Shown here: positions 1 through 10,707 of the stretch, piece after piece
Numbering within the stretch: the stretch's first letter is position 1
Layout of the letters: each line of letters starts with the position of its first letter
NCBI GenBank assembly: GCA_003254905.1
Contig: QANU01001756.1
Coordinates: forward strand, 165,415 to 229,414
DNA: 64,000 nt
From: Nissolia schottii
Lineage: Eukaryota; Streptophyta; Magnoliopsida; Fabales; Fabaceae
Reading direction: 5' to 3'
Translations under genes and position numbers: made by a program
The notes under the pieces: generated by a model
What the model was told of the DNA's origin: nothing
Database searches by the model: none
Seen by the model: only the letters and a program-made list of their open reading frames with translations

Positions 1-1062
1 AAGAAGCAGGCAAGTGGTCCATAGCATATAATCACCAACATTTACATAGATAATATCTTAGTTAATACATACACATAAGTTTTCATAGCAGTACAATACA
101 TGGATCGTATCCTCCTTGGTCTAGTTCTTGCTATCCTATTCCTTGATTCCTCGCCATCGAGGTCGCCGCTGTGTACATCAAGCTGAGGTCTTGTCTTGCT
201 TACTTTTCTGCTATCGACGTTTCCTACGGTTCCCGACGTGTTTTGAGGCTTATTGTGATGCCTTCTAACTCCTCTTGGGCTGAGTTTCCTCAAGCTTTCT
301 CCAAGGATTTAGAGGGTTCTTTGTGGGCTTAGGTTAGGGATTTCTCAAGAATAGGAACTAGGCTGTGTATAGGAGGTGTCTGGGTCTCTGTTTGGACTGA
401 ATAACAGTTGATTGTAAAATTGGACAGAGTTTGGCTAAGGTTTCCAATTTTCTACTCACAATTCTGAATTTGGGGGGTATTTATAGGCATTGGGACGAAA
501 ATCTCTTTCCAATTTTGCCCTTGGGGCAAAATTCCCAAAATACCCTTATTTTGTCTTTATGTGAAATGTCACTTTCATGAGTCATCTAATGACTCACCAT
601 GCTTTGACTCCTTTGACCCCACTTGGGCTGCCTCCTAACCGTGCATGTAGTTGTCTCTTGGCTGATTTGTGGCCAAAATTTTATGGGCTCCAGCAGATCG
701 ATTTTGATCAGGCTTTTGGCGTTTCCAGTCCCGGTACTTCGCGTACGGTTGTTCTAAAAATATTTCGATCACACCTTTGTGATCTCCTAATTCTTCCTAA
801 GTAATATTCTAGGGTCACTTAGGTATTTAGGAATTCTCGTCTGTAGCCGTACCTTTTTTCGGATACTTTAGACGCGCGGTTGTGTGCAAACGGCAAAAAG
901 GGTTCGTTCTAGTGTCTGCAGAATTTTAAGAAAATGAACAGAAATATTTCTACAGACAATTCTTAATCCCAAGGGTTCCTAATTCTACTGATTTAACCAA
1001 AAATATAAATATCTCAACAATTATCTAGCGAAATTCCGCTACGGGGAAAACGGGATGTTACA
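1..1062 (-). mobile_element. LTR end of a Ty3/gypsy (chromovirus-like) element, cut by the window edge
   Basis: Read on the minus strand, the block opens with TGTAACATCCCG at 1062, a usual start for plant chromovirus LTRs. A promoter-like TATAAATA follows at 485-478 and then a leader-like stretch that runs off the left edge. The opposite end and any internal domains lie outside the window, so solo LTR and full element cannot be told apart. The small minus-strand ORF at 42-293 falls within the transcribed part of the LTR and is not taken as a gene. Family assignment is from recalled LTR character, not alignment. Confidence 0.55.
478..485 (-). promoter_or_regulatory. TATA box of the left-edge LTR
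   Basis: TATAAATA on the minus strand in a GC-flanked context, roughly 580 bases into the LTR. This is where the U3/R promoter of such LTRs normally sits. Transcription would run toward the left edge of the window. Confidence 0.5.
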
Positions 1063-1215
1063 AGTTTACCCAGAAACGAGTTTACATGCGAGTCGGCTTG
1101 ATTTTATTACCTAGGAACGTAAACTCGTACGAGTTTACGAGTTGAAACGCGATTTTGATAACCATGTGTAGCATACTATTTTGAAGAATAAAATAAAAAA
1201 AGGCAAGCTTCAATG

Positions 1216-1241
1216 ATATATATATATATATATATATATAT
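1216..1241. repeat. TA dinucleotide microsatellite
   Basis: About 13 uninterrupted AT units. Other TA tracts in the window lie at 10390-10402, 10674-10705, 28544-28570, 31496-31531, 36508-36534, 50659-50688 (running into an assembly gap) and 58213-58236. Confidence 0.9.
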
Positions 1242-1369
1242 GCATTGGTGAGATGGAAACGAAGATAAATCAATATTTAGAAGGAAAAAAATGAAAGAAT
1301 AAAGGGAGAATATGTATTTTTTAGGTTATCATTCAATCAAATCCTCTTATATGCATGGCTTTTTAGGTT

Positions 1370-2775
1370 ACCATATTGACGACTTTATGCATAACTATTA
1401 ATAAATGATATTTTGGAAAAAAAAGATAATTGACATAAAAATAAAAAATTTGGTCGAAACACATGTAGATTAAAATGCAGTACATTTTTATCATTTAAGG
1501 AAGAAGATGAATTGTTTTAATTTTTTAAAAAAATTTGCATAAAGTTTTACATTGTCATATCATATGTTATCACATCAGTAAAATTAATTTATTGTGAGAT
1601 AATGAATGTGAGATTCAACTTGTAAATTAACAACAAGTGATTAGATGACAGTGCAAAACTTTTATATATACATAAAAATTAAACTCTTTGAAAAATAGAT
1701 AAAATTGTTTTGTAATAAACATATCTTTTAAGAAAGATGAATGTATCCAATAATATTTTTTTATATTTTTATATTATATATTATTTAATTTTTTTAGCTC
1801 AAATAATTATGTTGATAGAGGGGAAGTACTCTTTCGTGAGAGTGAAAAACTTTTGATGAGAAAAGTGACATATGGTAAGGAGGGCTTAATTTTCTTATAT
1901 AGTAACAGGGTTTATTTGACCCGACTCACTTAATCCGTGACTTGTGGTGGATCAACCTTGGTTGGTCCGTTTAGCACGTAATGTATTATTTTTGTGAGGA
2001 AAAAAGTTTAGGTAGGGGTAAGCACCGGTATTCCACCATGGTTAGGACATGCCTTTAGATTCTTTGAGTGCTTAGAGAAATACTTACATATTGACGACTA
2101 TATGGATAACTATTAAGAAATGGTATTTTGATAAAAAAAATTAAGATAATTGATATAAAAATAAATATTTGTTCAAAAACACATTGGTTAAAATGCAACA
2201 CATTTTTATCATTAAAGGAAGAAGATGAATNGTGCTTAGAGAAACACTTACATATTGACGACTATATGTATAACTATTAAGAAATGGTATTTTGATAAAA
2301 AAAATTAAGATAATTGATATAAAAATAAATATTTGTTCAAAAACACATTGGTTAAAATGCAACACATTTTTATCATTAAAGGAAGAAGATGAATTGTTTT
2401 AAAAAAGAGTCTAATTTGTATGAAGTTTCACATTGTCATGTCATATACTACCATATCAATAAAAAGGAATTTATTTGGAGGTAATGGATGTGAGATTCAA
2501 CTATTTTTATAAATTGACAACACATGATTCAAACTTACTGCAAAACTCTTTTACATATAAATAAAAACTAAACTCTTAAAAAAATAGAGAAAAATATGTT
2601 GTAATAGAAATACAAAGATGAACCTGATTTACCAAAAAAAAGATGAGTAAGATTGATAAATATACATCAATATTTTTTAGATTTTTATATTATATATTAT
2701 TTAAGTTTTTTTAGCTAAGGGAAATTTGATAAGAAAGTGACATGTGGTAAAGAAGACCTAATTTTTTTTATACAG
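1370..2775. repeat. Diverged direct duplication of an AT-rich block of about 400-500 bp
   Basis: The block at about 1370-1910 reappears diverged at about 2250-2775 in the same order. Shared landmarks are the ATTGACGACT start, the GGAAGAAGATGAATTG segment, the GTGAGATTCAACT segment, the TATATTATTTAA segment ahead of a TTTTTTAGCT motif, and GTGACATATGG/GTGACATGTGG. Neither copy codes for anything recognisable. Confidence 0.65.
2068..2394. repeat. Near-identical 163-bp tandem duplication split by a single N
   Basis: Bases 2068-2230 and 2232-2394 match almost completely, with only a couple of differences. The ambiguous base at 2231 lies exactly between the units. This may be a recent tandem duplication or an assembly join that duplicated the overlap. 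The minus-strand ORF at 2141-2365 exists only because of this repeat. Confidence 0.85.
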
Positions 2776-4551
2776 TAATAGATTTTAGAATAATTAAAAT
2801 TTAATTAAGGGGTTCGGTTGGTCAAACTCAAACTTGATACATCGATCTGGTTTTTGCCTGTGACAACCGACAAACTTGATTCAACACTTTGTTGGTGGCG
2901 GCGTGGGTGGTGCAGTGGTGGTGGCCTTAATGTTTAGAGTTGGGAGGGACCCACATGTGCTTGGTGGTGGGTTTGGTGAGATACTGAAATTATGGACTAT
3001 ATATGATGCGTTGGACGCAATGTGATAGCTACGGATAATTGAAACACTTTACAAAGTTAAAGGATATCCCTTTTACCGGTGGATAATGGTTAAACAATAT
3101 GAATCTAATTTACGTATTATAATTCTAAAAGTATTTTGTAGAAGCATTTGATCATCTATACTATTCTATAAAGCGGTTGAGGCACTTCAACCGCTCCGTG
3201 GTCACAATTTAAATTTTATAATTTTAATCATGTTATTTATTTGAACAGTTTTTATCGACATTAATTTTATAGGGATAAAATCATTAATATATGCCCCCAT
3301 CTAGTATATAATTTGTGTCAATATAAATGGTTCATTTTAAACTCACTATCTAAAATTTAATTAGTATGTGAATAATGAATTTAATTTTGATGTATAATCT
3401 ACAAAAGTTTTATATAATCTACAAAAGTTTTATATAATCATCTAACTGTATACTATAACATGTTATTAATCATGTTTAATCTACACATATTATAAAATGA
3501 ATTTCGCCAAATAACTATTTATTAGTGTCCAACTTTTATTTACAATTTACTCTCATACAACTTTCATTAAATAACTACTTTCTATAATTATATTCACATT
3601 TATTTTATAATTTTTTTAACTCACATTTCACCAAAATTATTTTATCCTACTCTCTAAAGTCATTTTAAATTGACAACAATCTTAATAGACACGTAAGTGC
3701 TTGTTAAACCGCCGCTAATTTTTATAAAATAATATTTCAAGAAACATATGTAAGTTAACAGTTACTCATATATAACAACTATAATGGAGAGAAATGAAAA
3801 ATTTAAGGTGGATGCTAGTTTGCTACGTACCTAGCAAATTGAGAGGGTATAGATACCCTTTCTATGTAGACCACTAATTACATGCTAAATAACAAAGATG
3901 AGTTGAACTCATAAGCTTACATGTCTTGACTTTCTTCCTTTACTGTTTTATTGTTTTATCCTTGTATTGAGAATGTGGTGGTCTCCGACGCTACTTGAAC
4001 TTTGAAATTCTTAGTGGGTATGGACTCCAGTGTAGGTATCTGCAAGGATTCTAACGCTTAAATCGACAAGGGAATGGTGGGCCATAAATTTCTCTGAGCA
4101 ATTATTGTGGGATAGCTGATTTCGGGATAGGTGTTTCCGTGGGCCTAGTGGGTCTAAGGTCCTATGTGGGCCTTTAGGCTAGGTCTATAACAATCCTTTT
4201 CAGATTAAAATTTTAAAATTCATCCAAAAGGGTTTAATTACAAAGTTAATTAAAATTAAATTTGCTAAAATAAACAATCACACTCAATTACCCTTCTTCC
4301 ACAGCCAACCCCTCAAGTTTTCCCCCAATTTTTAACCCTAAAAATCTCAAATATCATATTTCCTTAACGTTTTCCAAATTGAACTTGAACACCTTTGGAT
4401 GTTTTCGATATTCACTTTGTGAACATGAACAACTCAGACTCTTACAACCTATCCTTTGTATCGTAACCCTTTCTAAGAGCAACACGACGCGAACGTACAA
4501 TGAAATCAAATGAAAGTTAAGATGTTAGGTTTTGATTTGAAAATTTTTGAG

Positions 4552-5096
4552 GGAAAATGAAATTTGAGATTTTAAGAATTGAGGAAGAACTTAAATGGGG
4601 AAAATGAGGGGATTTAACATTAATGTAGGTTTGGGGAGTAAAAAATCCGAATGTATGGGCTCAAACAGAAAATTACCAATGTATGGGCCTAAATTCTGAA
4701 ATCGGACCTGCTGAGGGCGATTTCAGAAAAGCAAAAAAAAAAAAATTTTGAATTTTTTTTCTGAAATCTCTCTAAAGTACGGTACCATGTGACGATTTCA
4801 GAAAAGCAAAAAAAATTCTGAATTTTTTTCTAAAATCTCTCTAAAGGACGGTGATTTCAGGCCCTGAAATTGCCGTACCATGTGGCGATTTCAGAGCCTG
4901 CTTTTTAAAAAAAATAAAAAAATCCGACTTCTGAAATCGGAACAGTACATGGCGATTTCAGGAAAATTTCCCATACAACCGTAATTATTTTCCATTCCCC
5001 ATACTATGGGATTAAAAAATTGTTTGAACCATACATAAGTAAAAAATCCGGAAAATGAAATTTGAGATTTTAAGAATTGAGGAAGAACTTAAATGG
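4552..5096. repeat. 47-bp direct repeats flanking a block of CGATTTCAG/CTGAAATCG motifs
   Basis: The 47-bp sequences at 4552-4598 and 5050-5096 are identical. Between them, about 4700-4975 holds several copies of CGATTTCAG and its complement CTGAAATCG, separated by A-rich and T-rich runs, plus two imperfect tandem units that share GAAATCTCTCTAAAG-like segments. No ORF is credible. The block could be an insertion with a long flanking duplication or a local rearrangement; the family was not recognised. Confidence 0.6.
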
Positions 5097-5379
5097 TTAG
5101 GGATGAAGTTTAATTAATTTTATAATTGAACCCTTCTAGAATGATTTAAAAATTTTAATTTGTGAAGGATAACAGCAAAAGAAAAAAAAAAATTCAAGAC
5201 ATTTAAGTTTATGAGTTGGACTCATGTTTGTCATTTGGCATGTTAATAGTGGTGAATCCCCTCTCAATTAACGGGTACTATAGCAACCACCAAAATTTAA
5301 TTAAGAGAATGCATTTAATTGAGGGAGATATTTCAATTTTAATTCGAATAAAAAAGCGGAACCCAAAATCACTTTGTAA

Positions 5380-8300
5380 CTATCTCATCCTTGAAAGCAT
5401 TGTGCTGAAGATGTCCGCTTCATATCTACCGTATTCCTTCTGCTTAAGTTTCAGCTCTTTGTACTCAAGTTTAATATCTCTGATAACAATAAGCCAAGCC
5501 AAGCATTAATTAGCCAAATAATAATTCATTGTTCATAAAAGAAGAAAAGAAATCTGTCAATGAAAATCTGCTAACCTCTTGCATGTGAGGAGCTAACGTT
5601 AATTAAATAGGGGAGGGTTTTGAAATTGCAATGAATGGTAGTACCTGTTGTTTGGATCAATAATGAGAGCTGTTTTGATGTCACCCTCTGCTTTCTCCAA
5701 ATCTGATGTTTTCAGGTATGCTTGGCATCTTCTGTAAAGAGCCTTCACATTTGATGGGTCTTGTTCTAGGACCTATGGATGTGCATTCATTCATATATAC
5801 AGAAACAGCATTAATTGGAAGCATTTTTACTAATTGGTCATTTATTCGCAACTTAATAAGATCTAATGATACATGCATTCTTACAATTTAGCTTTAGTAG
5901 TACCTATTGAAGAGAAAACTTCCTCATTCAAATTTTTTTTCTCGATAAGTTTTATTGTCAATTTTATTACAATAAAAAAAAACATAACACAAGAATCATT
6001 GTTAAAGTAACTCTTAATTCACTAGGACAGCAAGGTTGGGAAGACCTTACTAAAAACTCTCACAAAAAATTCAACGGGAGAAATCTTTACTTTTTTTTTT
6101 TTTCGAGATAAAAGAGATATCAAATTGCCAAAATCAAGGCAAACCAACAACCCGGTAAGGTAATGTATAGAGTTCTTAAACAAACAAATGCCAGCAAGGG
6201 TAAGAACATTTAAAGCTAGGCACATTAAAGGCATTATTTGCATCAGAACATTTATAGTCAGATGCTTAGATATATGCTTACATGTTCACTCCCTATTTAA
6301 TCTTATTAATCTTATATATTCATAACCCAAGAGCATGCATAATGTAAGCATTACCTCATGAAAAGAAAAATGTTACTTTGACATAGTTGTCCATGATACT
6401 ATAAGAAAATGATATAGTTAAAGTTAGTTAGAAATGATAGCTTGAGTAGCTGGAATAACTAACTCTATCATTCCCTTACATATTGTATGCAAGTATTTGG
6501 GAGAATTCACTTGCATGACTAGAGAATCGGGTGTCATTATCTTCTAACAATGTTGCCTCTTCATTTACACATGAACTCCCAAAGAATTATGTCCAAATAA
6601 CATGCCTCAAGAAATGTCTTGGCTCATATGGGGGGGACACAGAGGGACAAAGTAGGAAGAAATGGACATACTCAAAATATGATCAGAGGATACCTTTGTG
6701 CATAGTCTGGAGGCTTCAGAGTACTCCCCCAATTTGAGTTTGCAGGCAGCGTTGTTTAGATTACAGGACAATCGCAAGGCATTGGCGCGACGCTTCTCAT
6801 CATCACTGAATGAGTGGTCAAACTCTATGTATTTTACAGCCTTCAACATCAGATAAAAGAAGCTCTATTTTGTTATACACTTCACTCCAAGTGGCTCTTC
6901 ATATTCTTGTCTATAAATATAACTAACTAACTAACTAACTAACCGTTTCGTATGTCTTGGATGCACGCCTGAAATTTGCAGCCTTGAACAGCAAGTTTCC
7001 ATCATGCTTCTTCCTCTCACAAGCCTCTAATTTCTCTTGGTTGACCATTTTCCAAAATGGCTTCTCCTGTGTTTCACAACATCGGAGAGTAAGTAATTTG
7101 ATTTGATCACAATATAATATGACACAGCATAAGTAGTGCTCCTGGTGAGAAATTCTTGTACGGTCTTGTACGACATTTAATGCATGGTCCAGAAACTTTA
7201 TCAACCATTGGTTTTAATTTGTACTGTTTAAACAGTATACACAAATCAAGAAATCAACCAATTCAATTCCATAGGAAAGGGCTTTATTATTGGATGTGTT
7301 TTCCTCAAGTATATGGACAGAGAAATTGAGAAGATTGATCCTTCTTTATTTTGATGGAACTAGTATTAACAATACATAGGACTATCTAACCTTAACAAAA
7401 TCAACCAATTCAACTTCATAGTAGAGGGCTTTATTATTGGCTTTGTTTCCCTCTAAGTTAGGGTCACACAAATATTCAGCACTGATAGTAACCGTAGCTT
7501 GTTCTCCTTTTTTCATCATCATTATTGCTCTTTCTAAACCCTCATGTACCTGTTCTGAAAATGCATAGAATAAAAGCAGAACAAAGATATTATTAAACTA
7601 ATCACTTTTTTTTTTTTTTTTGAAAAAAGAAGAGTACAAAATTGGAGACATTAACAATAACAAATGTATATGCAACAATGTCATGTATAATAGCAACACT
7701 ATACCTTCCTGAATTGTGAACTCAAAAGGTTCTTCTTCTGATCCTTTCTTCTCAATAACTGTACCATCTTCCAGTTTACACAAATATATCACTACAAGAA
7801 AGTGAAAAAGAAAATTAAGAATCTTATTGATCCAATCCTCAACTTCTTTCAAAATCAGGGAAAAATTCATGTTTGCAATGTATGGGCAGAAACTTATTTT
7901 CTTGAGATGTAGGTTACCTTTCACTAGGGACCCTTCATTAGGGCGATCGAAACCATTGCCGGCTTTCTTAATCTTTTTCAGTATTTTCTTATCCCCCGCG
8001 ACGTCAGTAACAATTTTCCATGATACCAGCTCAAGTTTGATGGTAGCTATATTAGAATCTGGTAGGAGACAACCATCAAGCCCAATGGTTCTGTTTGGAT
8101 TTTGAGTTAGCCCATCTGCATTGTTATCTTGATGTTATTAATATATGGTTTCAGTGAAAAACCTAATAGCAGCACAACAGAAACAAAATAGAGAAGTAAA
8201 ATTATGGCAGAAAAATGTGCATACTTCATATGAAATCAAGTGTGATTTTTAATTGAGCTTACAAGAGAATTTCATAGCTAGCTCTGCCACTTCACCCTTC

Positions 8301-9624
8301 CTCATTGTCTTTACTGCTATACTCATGGCAGGACAAAGATATCCTGATATCCAAACACACATATTGAAGCTTTTCACAGATGAATCATATCTTTTTTCTT
8401 TTTAAAAAGAAAATTACTAAGGAATTCCATGCCGTTTAATACTAATAATAACAATAGATACCGAAAAAGCTAGTTCAGAATTAAGCACAGTACAACATAC
8501 CTTCACTTACATTAAACCCCACACCTTGATCAGAGTTAGAGACAAGCTTCCCACTCGCTAGCCTTGCTTCATATTTCACTAATTGAATTCATGTAAAAAA
8601 GATTATTCATACAACAATTTCACTTTACATGAAATAACTGGTAATACAGTTGATAATATAAGAACAATATTATTATTACCTAGAACCTCGTCAGCATCTC
8701 TAGGAGTAGCCCACCCTTCTCCCTCTTGTATTAATTTTTTCATGATTCCTCCATCGCCGCCGGTTAAGTCCCTGATGGAATTCCAAGAGAGCAATTCAAT
8801 GTCAAAAATGAGAGTTGCATTGGGAGGAACCAGTGGTGGAGAGCCTAATTCCCCATACGCCAAGTTTGGTGGCATTTTGAACATTGCTCTCTCCCCTTTC
8901 TTCATGCTTCCAACCCCTTCATCCCATCCTTTGATAACTTCACCTAGAAAGCAATTAAAACAAAAAACAAAACAAAACAGAAAATTTGGTCTAATTAATG
9001 ACATAGTCTATGTTCATTGATTGAACACTGAATTTTATTTCCATTCCATTATCCAAATTGTACAATCTACATGTTTCGATGCCATTTTCTCGAATTCCCA
9101 TACACTTTAGTAGAAAGGAGATTTTTTTCTTAGTTCCTCAAAATCGATTCCGGCCCTCTACAAAATACTGGCGACTAGATGATTTTTCATTTTTTTTCTT
9201 TTCTAGCTATTCATGTAATGATAATTGAAGTGCTTACATTGGCCTAATTTGAAACGAAATGAGGACCCTTTATCATAACTGGAATCAAGAGATGCACCGT
9301 TTTCAACTTGTCCTCTGAAGTGAACTGAAAAAAAAAATTACAATGTTTTTGCTTTAGAGCTGAATATGAAGAGGTGTAAAGTGCATGGATTATATGAACC
9401 ATGGGCTAAAATTCAATAAGAGAAAAGGAGAGAAACAAGTATAAATGTGTAATATTAAGTTAGTGACCTTCTACTTCATCTCCAGATAATGGAGTTTGCC
9501 AAGTGACTCCTTTTCTTATGACCCGTTTCGTGAGGCCCTCATTTCCAATTTCCAGGAGTGGGAATTCTGAGTGTTGAGCTTTCAATCCGTTCTCCGGAGA
9601 GTGGCTGGGATGAGAGGATGCCAT
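5380..9624 (-). CDS. FKBP-type peptidyl-prolyl cis-trans isomerase with TPR region (ROF1/FKBP62-like)
   Basis: Twelve exons join in frame to 537 aa: 9624-9468, 9324-9238, 8943-8680, 8578-8501, 8343-8263, 8115-7918, 7791-7705, 7554-7391, 7066-6944, 6840-6694, 5772-5645, 5479-5380. All introns are GT-AG. The start is the first ATG (9624, MASSHP); an upstream open stretch begins only with TTG. Order: FKBP domain 1 (about 46-135; VIKGW, AYGELGSPP, FDIELLSW), diverged domains 2 (about 165-255) and 3 (about 275-370), then three TPR units (about 383-500; HDGNLLFK, NLNNAACKLKL, VKALYRRCQAY), ending TMLSRMR. Arabidopsis ROF1 is 551 aa with the same layout. Such proteins are cytosolic/nuclear HSP90 co-chaperones in heat stress; the clamp-type K, N and R residues of the TPR appear kept, so HSP90 binding is inferred. 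In domain 1 the family motifs VHYTG and FDSS read VHFRG and LDSS, so isomerase activity may be reduced. Confidence 0.93.
5773..6693 (-). other. Long intron 10 of the FKBP gene with a possible retroposon tail
   Basis: The longest intron of the gene (921 bp) separates the second and third TPR exons. On the minus strand a coding-looking stretch (about 6243-6110) runs into a poly-A tract at about 6105-6092, as at the 3' end of a LINE or SINE. Similarity to a named family could not be established. The apparent ORFs inside the intron are not part of the FKBP product. Confidence 0.4.
6919..6943. repeat. TTAG/CTAA tetranucleotide microsatellite at an FKBP splice donor
   Basis: Five to six CTAA units on the plus strand. 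On the gene's strand they read as GTTA repeats forming the first bases of intron 9, directly after exon 9 (ends 6944). The donor used in the model is the first unit, GTTAGT. Confidence 0.85.
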
Positions 9625-9773
9625 TGAAATGATGATGGAGAGATAGAGAGAAAAGAAGAGAGCTCTTTGTGTTGTGTGTTTCAAAGCAAAGGATAAGCAG
9701 TTGTTGGTTTTCCCTCCTTTTGGACCTTTCAGTTGTGAGAGAGATAATTATTTTTTTCTGTTATTAAAATATA
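9625..9773 (-). promoter_or_regulatory. Upstream region of the FKBP gene
   Basis: On the gene's strand the last 50 bases before the ATG are pyrimidine-rich (TCTC/CTTTT), typical of a plant 5' UTR. There is no strong TATA box in the first 100 bases; a weak TATATTTTAATA-like stretch lies at the boundary with the MITE at about 9760-9773. Heat-shock elements were not confidently seen. Confidence 0.4.
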
Positions 9774-10044
9774 CTCCCTGTCCATTTTTTTATTCGTTTT
9801 TTAATAAAAATTTGTCTAAAATTAATTGTCATTTGATTAGATTAAAAAAGTATTAAATACATTTTTTACACTTATATTCTTATTATCTTTTATACTTTCC
9901 ATAACACTCAATGATTATAACACTTATTCTTCAAGGGTATTTTTGTTTATACACTCTATATTTTCTTTATCTTAGTGTCAATTAAATGATTTATTAAATC
10001 ATGTGTTTTTGTCAAAAATGACAACAAAAAGTGTACAGAGAGAG
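9774..10044. mobile_element. Stowaway-like MITE
   Basis: The ends are imperfect terminal inverted repeats: CTCCCTGTCCAT at the left and, reversed, CTCTCTCTGTACAC at the right. They are bounded by TA on both sides (9772-9773 and 10045-10046), the Tc1/mariner-type target duplication. The length of 271 bp and lack of ORFs fit a non-autonomous Stowaway family. The nearest end is about 150 bp upstream of the FKBP start codon. Confidence 0.7.
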
Positions 10045-10046
10045 TA

Positions 10047-10401
10047 TTAAAAATTGATTTCTGAAAATATTTTTCACTCTCGGTTTAACTGTTGAATTTT
10101 ATTTTCTTAAATTAAAAAAAACTTATTATGTTAATGAATTATATGTCCCAGTACCTCACTCTTGTTTCCTAAAACGGGAATAGTGTTAACTAAGTTTTTA
10201 CAAATTGACCTAAGTCTCAATTAAGTCCAAAAAAAATAAAGTGTTAGCTTAATTTTTAAAATTTTAAAATGTTAGCCCCCTTTATTCGGACTCTCTTGTA
10301 ATGCTTCAGTTATTGCTATGAAATTTTTTACCTTTGCTTTAAAAAAAAAACAACCACTATATTTACATTAAAAAAATATCACTAACCACTATATATATAT
10401 A
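10047..10401. other. Intergenic spacer between MITE and copia element
   Basis: AT-rich with poly-A runs and a short TA microsatellite that abuts the left LTR of the copia element. No gene or regulatory site recognised. Confidence 0.7.
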
Positions 10402-10671
10402 TGTTGATTAAATTTGGAAAATAAAATTGATGATGACAAACATTGTATGAACGTTCTAACATGTGTGCTAGTATTTCAGGATAAATAAAATTAATTAGAA
10501 ATACTATCTCCTCTTGTCCCAAGATAGCATTGAAATATCTCAAGAAAAATAAAGAAAGGGGCTATGGATAGCATAAGTTTCGGACAGCAAGCACTGATGG
10601 TGGAACAGAAGAAAGAAAAGGGAAATTATGTATGAAATAAGAAAGAAAGGAGACTTGGAATAAAAAGGGAA

Positions 10672-10707
<36 letters not shown>

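Larger units (their letters stand above)
1063..5379. other. AT-rich intergenic stretch without a gene
   Basis: No ORF here resembles a known protein and the short ones are in AT-rich low-complexity DNA. The stretch holds a TA microsatellite (1216-1241), duplicated blocks around 1370-2775, a possible Helitron terminus near 3155, and a repeat-rich patch at 4552-5096, each listed separately. Its right end includes the 3' flank of the FKBP gene. Confidence 0.7.

Noticed and set aside
6022-6243. Minus-strand ORF of 73 aa in the FKBP gene
   Set aside because: It lies within intron 10, joins to neither exon and ends in a homopolymer; probably a retroposon tail.
6919-6943. CTAA repeats as a telomere-like remnant
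   Set aside because: The unit is the tetranucleotide TTAG, not the plant telomere unit TTTAGGG.
8583-9020. Plus-strand ORF of 145 aa
   Set aside because: It is the antisense of FKBP exon 3, which has family motifs on the minus strand.
9625-9684. N-terminal hydrophobic extension of the FKBP protein (KHTTQRALFFSLYLSIIIS), which would look like a signal peptide
   Set aside because: The extended frame opens with TTG, not ATG. The first ATG in frame is at 9624, and ROF-type FKBPs are cytosolic.
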